In this document: piece after piece, positions 59,010-64,000 of the stretch | How the letters are laid out: every line of letters starts with the position of its first letter | Numbering within the stretch: position 1 is the first letter of the stretch | Assembly: GCA_017483765.1 (NCBI GenBank) | Contig: JAFUVE010000076.1 | Location: 1 to 64,000 of the forward strand | From: Bacteroidaceae bacterium | GTDB lineage: Bacteria; Bacteroidota; Bacteroidia; Bacteroidales; Bacteroidaceae | Length of the DNA stretch: 64,000 nt | Reading direction: 5' to 3' | Notes under the pieces: generated by a model | Database searches by the model: none | What the model saw: only the letters and a program-made list of their open reading frames with translations | Told to the model about the DNA's origin: nothing | Made by a program: the position numbers and the translations under genes

Positions 59010-60715
59010 GTATAGAATTTGGCATTTATCCGCTGACAGGAATCCTGCTGGCAGGTCTTCTGTATGGAGTCTACCGCCTGCTGATCCGCATGCGCTGCCA
59101 TCCACGCACGAGCCAATGGTATATCGTGGCTGCCGTGTCAGTGACACTGCTTGCCACCTTCATGCAGCCAGTGAGATACGTGGAGCGTGAAGCCGTATGG
59201 ACGGAGTCAGAAGCATCCGTAGCCGACGCTCATGCTGACGGCGCTGAAAAGAAGGCTGAAACCAGCAAGCAGCTGCCCGTCATCTACCACCAAGCCGCAA
59301 AACCGTCGGCATCAACATCGGAGGCAAAGCCTCTTTTCAGCACCAACGTCTTCGCCAGTGAGGCATTCCCATTAATCCGTACTGTCTTCTACACAGGAAT
59401 GGCAGTCATGCTGCTGTTTTTCCTCGTGCAGATGCTATGGTTGGTGCGCATCCGCCAGCGCAGCACCCACATGGACATGGAAAAAGGCGTAAGAGTGTAC
59501 GACACGGACGTGCCAGCGGCGTTCTCGTTCGGCAACAGCATATTCATGCCTATGAAAATCGACGGTAGCGTCCGCGACGACGTGTTCCTCCACGAAAGCC
59601 GCCATTTGGCCCACCACCATTACCGCAAGCTCTGCCTCATGCAGCTGCTGCAGTCCGTCCTGTGGTTCAATCCATTCGTATGGCTCTTCAGCCATGAGCA
59701 CAAACTGCAGCAGGAGATGGAAGTGGACCAGGACGTGATGGACAGTGGACGCGACCGCGAGCAATATCAGATGAACCTGCTGAGAATGTGTCTGAAAAAC
59801 AGCAGTTGGGTGCAGATTATGCCTGCCTTCGGCAGTTCGGTCATCAAGCGCCGGATCCTGTTTATGAACCGCTGGAAGCCATCCCGCTTTGCCACGTTAA
59901 GAACAGCGGTGTCGTTTGTGCTCATCCTTTTATTCATGGCGGCAACCGCATTCGCCACGTTCCAGACAAAACCGGAAAAAACACCGCTTGAAGGCTGCTG
60001 GGAGATAGAATGGGCAAAAAACACAGGCTCACCATACGAAGAAACTCCTTTCCTGAAGAACAATCAGTATTTCGGGAACGGTATGATGATGAACTTCAGC
60101 TGGTACAGCCGCTACAACGGAGTGAACATGAACTTCAATTTCAGTGGTGAGCCAGTCACGTTCCGCAACGGCAAGTTCTACGACTATAAAGGCGACCAGA
60201 TGAACTATACCATGCTGGACACTGACACCTATCTTTACGAGTGGACACGTACCCCCGAAATGACCGCCATGCAATCGGGGCCGAACATCACGGAGAAATG
60301 GCACCGCACCAAGCCTGACAGCGGGGTGCTCCGGATTCTCAAGGCATTGTCGGATGCTGAAAAGGACAAGAGCCGGATGCTCTGCGGAGTATGGAAAGAA
60401 GAACCCGACACCATACCATACCAGGAACATTACCTCACTGTCAGCAATGGAATCTACAGCCGGTTCACCATCTTCAGCAACCCGAAAAGCTATTGGTGCA
60501 GCGCAGGCGGCTGGTGTGGCGATATCCGTTTCGAGTCCGACGACAGAGTCTTTGTGGGCGACCGCTATGAGGATGTAGAATGGCACACCAAAGACTCCAT
60601 GACCCTCGTCATTCCGAGAGAAAACGGGGTGATTGAACGTCATGTGTACAGACGACATTCGGAACTCCCCGAAAGATTCCGTCTTTGCCTCACTGCGCCT
60701 GACGGCATAAAGTGA
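59006..60715 (+). CDS. M56 (BlaR1/MecR1-type) membrane protease with a lipocalin-like sensor part
   Basis: The 569-residue protein has membrane helices at about 8-25, 36-53, 118-140 and 295-315, and the zinc motif HESRH (about 196-200) with a downstream Glu (EMEVDQDVMD). The C-terminal 250 residues outside the membrane do not contain a penicillin-binding domain. They show two similar units with GCWEIEW near 330 and CGVWKEEP near 466, a DUF4488/lipocalin-like pattern. It probably senses a small hydrophobic or envelope signal and cleaves the BlaI repressor. It overlaps the BlaI gene by 4 bases and is followed by an outer-membrane barrel gene. Confidence 0.85.
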   Translation: MSIEFGIYPLTGILLAGLLYGVYRLLIRMRCHPRTSQWYIVAAVSVTLLATFMQPVRYVEREAVWTESEASVADAHADGAEKKAETSKQLPVIYHQAAKPSASTSEAKPLFSTNVFASEAFPLIRTVFYTGMAVMLLFFLVQMLWLVRIRQRSTHMDMEKGVRVYDTDVPAAFSFGNSIFMPMKIDGSVRDDVFLHESRHLAHHHYRKLCLMQLLQSVLWFNPFVWLFSHEHKLQQEMEVDQDVMDSGRDREQYQMNLLRMCLKNSSWVQIMPAFGSSVIKRRILFMNRWKPSRFATLRTAVSFVLILLFMAATAFATFQTKPEKTPLEGCWEIEWAKNTGSPYEETPFLKNNQYFGNGMMMNFSWYSRYNGVNMNFNFSGEPVTFRNGKFYDYKGDQMNYTMLDTDTYLYEWTRTPEMTAMQSGPNITEKWHRTKPDSGVLRILKALSDAEKDKSRMLCGVWKEEPDTIPYQEHYLTVSNGIYSRFTIFSNPKSYWCSAGGWCGDIRFESDDRVFVGDRYEDVEWHTKDSMTLVIPRENGVIERHVYRRHSELPERFRLCLTAPDGIK

Positions 60716-60721
60716 AAACCA

Positions 60722-60752
60722 GCCAGTTGACAGGGTGTCCTTGTCAACTGGC
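60722..60752 (+). promoter_or_regulatory. Hairpin between the M56 gene and the barrel gene
   Basis: GCCAGTTGACA pairs perfectly with TGTCAACTGGC (11 bp) with a 9-base loop, 7 bases after the M56 stop and 15 before the next ATG. No T run follows. It may be a processing, stabilising or weak attenuation element that sets the relative levels of the two products. Confidence 0.5.
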
Positions 60753-60767
60753 AAAAATCAAGACAAC

Positions 60768-63700
60768 ATGAAAAAAGCATTATTCATGCTGGCAGTTTTT
60801 GTCAGCACAGCCCTCACTATATCCTTACGGGCGCAGGATAATCCGAAAGAGGAACGCAAGATTGCCCTGTGGGGACATGTGCGTGACAATGTGACGCGCA
60901 TCGGCATTGACAACACCTTCATCACGCTGATGACCTCCGACAGCACCGTCGTCGACACCACGCGAGTGTTCGGCATGGGTCAGTGGGACGGCGGCACCAA
61001 GTATGATGTGGGGTACCGCTTTCAGGTGCCTGCCCGACCGCAGAAGTATATCATACGAGCTGAGCACCCGGAATATGAGACACTCGACATCAATTTTGAG
61101 GTGAAACGGGTGGCGCGCAACACCTTCTTCGATGCCCCCTGGCATCTGATGAAGAAAAAGCCCACCCAGGCAGAGCTGATGGAGCGTATGCTGGACGAAG
61201 TGACCATCCGTGCCACCAAGGTGAAGATGGTATATAAAGGAGACACCATCGTGTATAACGCCGATGCCTTCAACCTGCCCGAAGGGTCGATGCTCGACGC
61301 GCTCATCCGCCAGCTCGACGGCGTGGAGCTCAAGGACGACGGCCGCATCCTCGTGAACGGAGAGCAGATCGACGAGCTTCTGCTCAACGGCAAGGACTTT
61401 TTCAAGGACAACAAGACCGTGCTGCTCGACAACCTGCCATCCTACACCGTGAAAAACGTGATGGTTCACCATAAGTCCACCGACCGGAGCGAATGGCTGG
61501 GCCGCGACGATGAGAAGAAACTCTATGTGATGGACGTGGTGCTGAAGCGTGAATATGCCCAGGGGTGGATTGCCAATGTGGAGCTGGCGGGCGGGACGCC
61601 CTTCGGAGAGCGGGACGCAGAAGGCAACCGGTTCGACGAGCGCTATCTGGCACGCTTGTTTGCACTCCGCTATACCGACAACTCCCGCTTTACCGCTTTT
61701 TTCAACACCAACAACGTGAACGAAAGCCGGCGGCCGGGGTCGAACGGAGAATGGAGCCCGTCGAACCAACCACAGGGAGAACGCAGTACGCGGAATGCCG
61801 GGCTGGACCTGCTGATTGACGAGAAGGACAAGCGCTGGAAAGAAAACGTGACGATAGACTTCTCATGGAGCAAGACCAGGGACGTGACCCTCACCAGCAC
61901 AGAGCAGTTCTTCGCCTCGTCGAGCAGCACCTACTCCAGGATGCTGAACGACTCCCTCTACCACGACAACAGGTTCGGCATCCGCAACCGCTTTGAGCTC
62001 AAAAAGCCATTCTGGCTGGGAGCAGAACTCCGCTTCGGCTATTTCGACAACGACAGCCACGGAGGCAGCCGTTATGCCAACATGCTCACCGACCCGGAAT
62101 ACTTCGGAACGGCAAAGAAAGTGCTCGACGAGGCCTTCTCCGCATCGCTCAATCCCGACCTCCAGGCAGCACTCGTGAACAAGAGCCACATGAAAAGCAA
62201 AAATGACGGGAACGGCATCAACTCATCCATGTCGATCGACCTCACCCACAAGCTCCCAACCGGCGACCAGATTGGTTTCGAACTACTTGGCAGCCTGAAC
62301 AACCACCATTCATACAGTTACGACAGCCAGGCGGTCGATTATTACCGGACGGGACAACCACGGACTTTGAGCAACCGACATACTCATTCTCCAAACAACT
62401 CATCCACATTCACCATCGGCCCATTCTATGACATAACCTGGCTTAACGGATGGTCGCTCAGGACAGCCTACGGCTACAACAGGGCATACTACCACCAGAC
62501 ACGGGATGACTACCGGCTTGACCGGCTTCCCTATTGGGAAGACGACACCTGGCATCAGTTCGGAACGCTCCCCTCCAGCCGCGACTCGCTGCTGCTGGCC
62601 ATGGATGCCAACAACTCCTACGACAGGAGGAAAACTAACGAGAAGCATGTGATTTCTTTTCAGACGAAGTACACGAAGGATGAAGACGGGAAATACCAAT
62701 ATTTCAGAATACAGGCTCCTTTAAATTTCCTGAACGAACGGTTGAATTACAGGAGCGAGGCGGTCAACACAGACCTGCAGCAGAAAAAATTCACCTTCAC
62801 TCCATCAGTTTATGCCTATCTGGCATGGAACAACTGGGAGCGGTATGTCAGTTTCGACTACTCATTGTCGATGACCATGCCCGACCTCTACAACATGGTG
62901 GACATCCGCAACGACGCCAACCCGCTCAGTATCCGTCTTGGCAACCCGAACCTGAAGATGCGTACCGACCACCGGATGCAGACCAGCTTCACCCGAAATT
63001 GGAAGCAGCACAACACCACGTTCAACATCGGCGGAGGACTGCGATTTTTCCTCAACCAGGTGTCGCAAGGCTATTCCTACAACACCCAGACCGGCGTCTA
63101 CACCTACCAGCCACAGAATGTGGACGGAAACTGGCAAACCTATTTCTTCAGCAGTTTCGGCATCCAGCCCGACAAGGAGAAACGCCTGACACTCAACAAC
63201 TACATCCACGGTGATTACACACGCAATGTGGACTATGCGATGGCAACCAACGCCTTGACTTCCGAGATGCCGGAAGTGAAGACCTCGCTATCCCATGTGA
63301 ACAACTGGTATCTGGAAGACCGGCTGACTCTCAACTTCCGCTATAACGACCTCTATCTCGGTGCACAGCTGTATGGGCAATACCGTCATGCCAACAACAA
63401 GGAGCGGACCATTGAGGAAATCAATGCCGTTGACTTCTCCTACGGGATCAATGGAGGTTATGTGTTCAAATATCAATCGTGCCCTGCATGGCTGAAAAAT
63501 CTGAACATCAACACCGACATCAAGATGTACTCACGGCGGGGATATGGTGAGAGGTCGCTCAACAGCGATGACCTCGTGTGGAACACCTCGGTGTCACGTC
63601 CGTTCTGCAAAGGAAAAATCTTAGTCAACCTCGAGGCTTTCGACATACTCCACCAGCTTTCGAACACGCAGATTGTCATCAACGGACAGGGGCGTACTGA

Positions 63701-63785
63701 AACCATTCGCAACACCCTGCCCCGCTACATCATGCTCCACGTGACCTATAAATTCCAGAAAATCCCCAAAAACAGGGAGAAATGA
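60768..63785 (+). CDS. Outer-membrane beta-barrel protein of TonB-receptor type
   Basis: The 1005-residue protein has a signal peptide (about 1-22, SLRAQ), a carboxypeptidase-regulatory-like domain (about 30-125), a plug-like region (GDTIVYNADAFNLPEGSMLD, then LLNGKDFFKDNKTVLLDNLP; about 160-215) and a long beta-barrel ending in HVTYKFQK. Such proteins are found in many Bacteroidetes operons downstream of BlaI/M56 pairs. The real start is ATG 60768, which gives a full signal peptide; the frame from 60735 would precede it by 11 residues within the hairpin. Ligand unknown. It may be the envelope component whose expression the M56/BlaI pair controls. Confidence 0.85.
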   Translation: MKKALFMLAVFVSTALTISLRAQDNPKEERKIALWGHVRDNVTRIGIDNTFITLMTSDSTVVDTTRVFGMGQWDGGTKYDVGYRFQVPARPQKYIIRAEHPEYETLDINFEVKRVARNTFFDAPWHLMKKKPTQAELMERMLDEVTIRATKVKMVYKGDTIVYNADAFNLPEGSMLDALIRQLDGVELKDDGRILVNGEQIDELLLNGKDFFKDNKTVLLDNLPSYTVKNVMVHHKSTDRSEWLGRDDEKKLYVMDVVLKREYAQGWIANVELAGGTPFGERDAEGNRFDERYLARLFALRYTDNSRFTAFFNTNNVNESRRPGSNGEWSPSNQPQGERSTRNAGLDLLIDEKDKRWKENVTIDFSWSKTRDVTLTSTEQFFASSSSTYSRMLNDSLYHDNRFGIRNRFELKKPFWLGAELRFGYFDNDSHGGSRYANMLTDPEYFGTAKKVLDEAFSASLNPDLQAALVNKSHMKSKNDGNGINSSMSIDLTHKLPTGDQIGFELLGSLNNHHSYSYDSQAVDYYRTGQPRTLSNRHTHSPNNSSTFTIGPFYDITWLNGWSLRTAYGYNRAYYHQTRDDYRLDRLPYWEDDTWHQFGTLPSSRDSLLLAMDANNSYDRRKTNEKHVISFQTKYTKDEDGKYQYFRIQAPLNFLNERLNYRSEAVNTDLQQKKFTFTPSVYAYLAWNNWERYVSFDYSLSMTMPDLYNMVDIRNDANPLSIRLGNPNLKMRTDHRMQTSFTRNWKQHNTTFNIGGGLRFFLNQVSQGYSYNTQTGVYTYQPQNVDGNWQTYFFSSFGIQPDKEKRLTLNNYIHGDYTRNVDYAMATNALTSEMPEVKTSLSHVNNWYLEDRLTLNFRYNDLYLGAQLYGQYRHANNKERTIEEINAVDFSYGINGGYVFKYQSCPAWLKNLNINTDIKMYSRRGYGERSLNSDDLVWNTSVSRPFCKGKILVNLEAFDILHQLSNTQIVINGQGRTETIRNTLPRYIMLHVTYKFQKIPKNREK

Positions 63786-63876
63786 TGAGACTTTTTAGTG
63801 AACGGTGAAATCTTGGAGCAGCGAGTGCAAAGTCAAACTTGTTTGAACTCTGCCGAGTTGTGAAAAGATTCTACGA

Positions 63877-63898
63877 AGTGAATAGTGAAAAGTGAAAA
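63877..63898 (+). repeat. Period-7 tandem repeat near the right edge
   Basis: AGTGAAT, AGTGAAA, AGTGAAA, about 90 bases after the barrel-gene stop. The rest of 63786-64000 shows no gene. Confidence 0.6.
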
Positions 63899-64000
63899 AT
63901 GTAGTTACTTATGACAACAATTATTTTAGAATGAGGAATGAAGATGATAAGAGACAGAATTATGAGATAAATGAAAAGTAAGGCAGTAATTAAAAGCTTC

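Noticed and set aside
60735-60767. Upstream start of the outer-membrane barrel gene
   Set aside because: These 11 residues lie in an 11-bp hairpin and would precede a perfect signal peptide beginning at ATG 60768.

Overview
The window reads as chromosome from a member of the Bacteroidales, most like Prevotella/Segatella. The support is a SprA (Sov) type 9 secretion translocon gene, OmpA-like surface proteins, DUF4369, DUF1460 and GH43 proteins, a BlaI/M56 pair with an outer-membrane barrel gene, repeated promoter elements of the Bacteroidetes type (TTTG, about 20 nt, TAnnTTTG) and very few Shine-Dalgarno sequences. Genus is inferred from gene style only.

Region 1 (1 to about 9.96 kb) is visibly more AT-rich than the rest and is accessory DNA. 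It holds the end of an unknown gene, an unknown protein with a HEPN-like signature, a frameshifted gene of about 600 codons, a short leader-peptide/terminator cassette, a mobilization-protein-like tail, and a complete restriction-modification system: an XRE/C-type regulator, two divergent MjaI-family endonuclease paralogs, and two convergent N4-cytosine methyltransferases. An internally deleted HTH gene lies upstream of the methyltransferases. A degenerate direct repeat at 9.7-9.96 kb marks the change to core-like DNA.

Region 2 (10-19.9 kb) carries a Dna2-like nuclease-helicase, an S9 peptidase, a sodium:solute symporter, an AraC regulator and a class A acid phosphatase.

Region 3 (19.9-22.15 kb) has almost no protein genes and is the most unusual part. 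Three tandem structured RNAs share the 5' motif TGCCGTAG-N7-WTACTTC, and their ends pair with each other. The first encloses a T arm, an acceptor-like hairpin and a D arm in inside-out tRNA order, which is the known layout of bacterial Y RNAs (YrlA type). An atypical initiator-like tRNA-Met lies between RNA 1 and RNA 2. Downstream are a 54-codon ORF with a consensus promoter, a WYL-family regulator lacking its WYL domain, four minus-strand tRNAs or tRNA-like genes (Cys, Trp, Tyr-like, Phe) that all read UNN codons, and a DUF262 gene fragment. No Ro60/Rsr (TROVE) gene is visible in the window.

Region 4 (22.15-64 kb) is mostly core: GH43 enzyme, SprA, subtilase, XseA/XseB, Ndk, M23 peptidase, AroB, NrtR-like Nudix, BirA, QueA, FAD protein, secreted nuclease, tRNA-Val, DUF4369 lipoprotein, polyprenyl sugar-phosphate transferase, TrpS, DUF4332, double SUMF1 protein, two OmpA paralogs, GH25 lysozyme, DUF1460, RING/TerD-like protein, and a BlaI-M56-barrel operon. 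Short tandem repeats (period 7 and period 9) and GA-rich dispersed repeats sit just after many stop codons.
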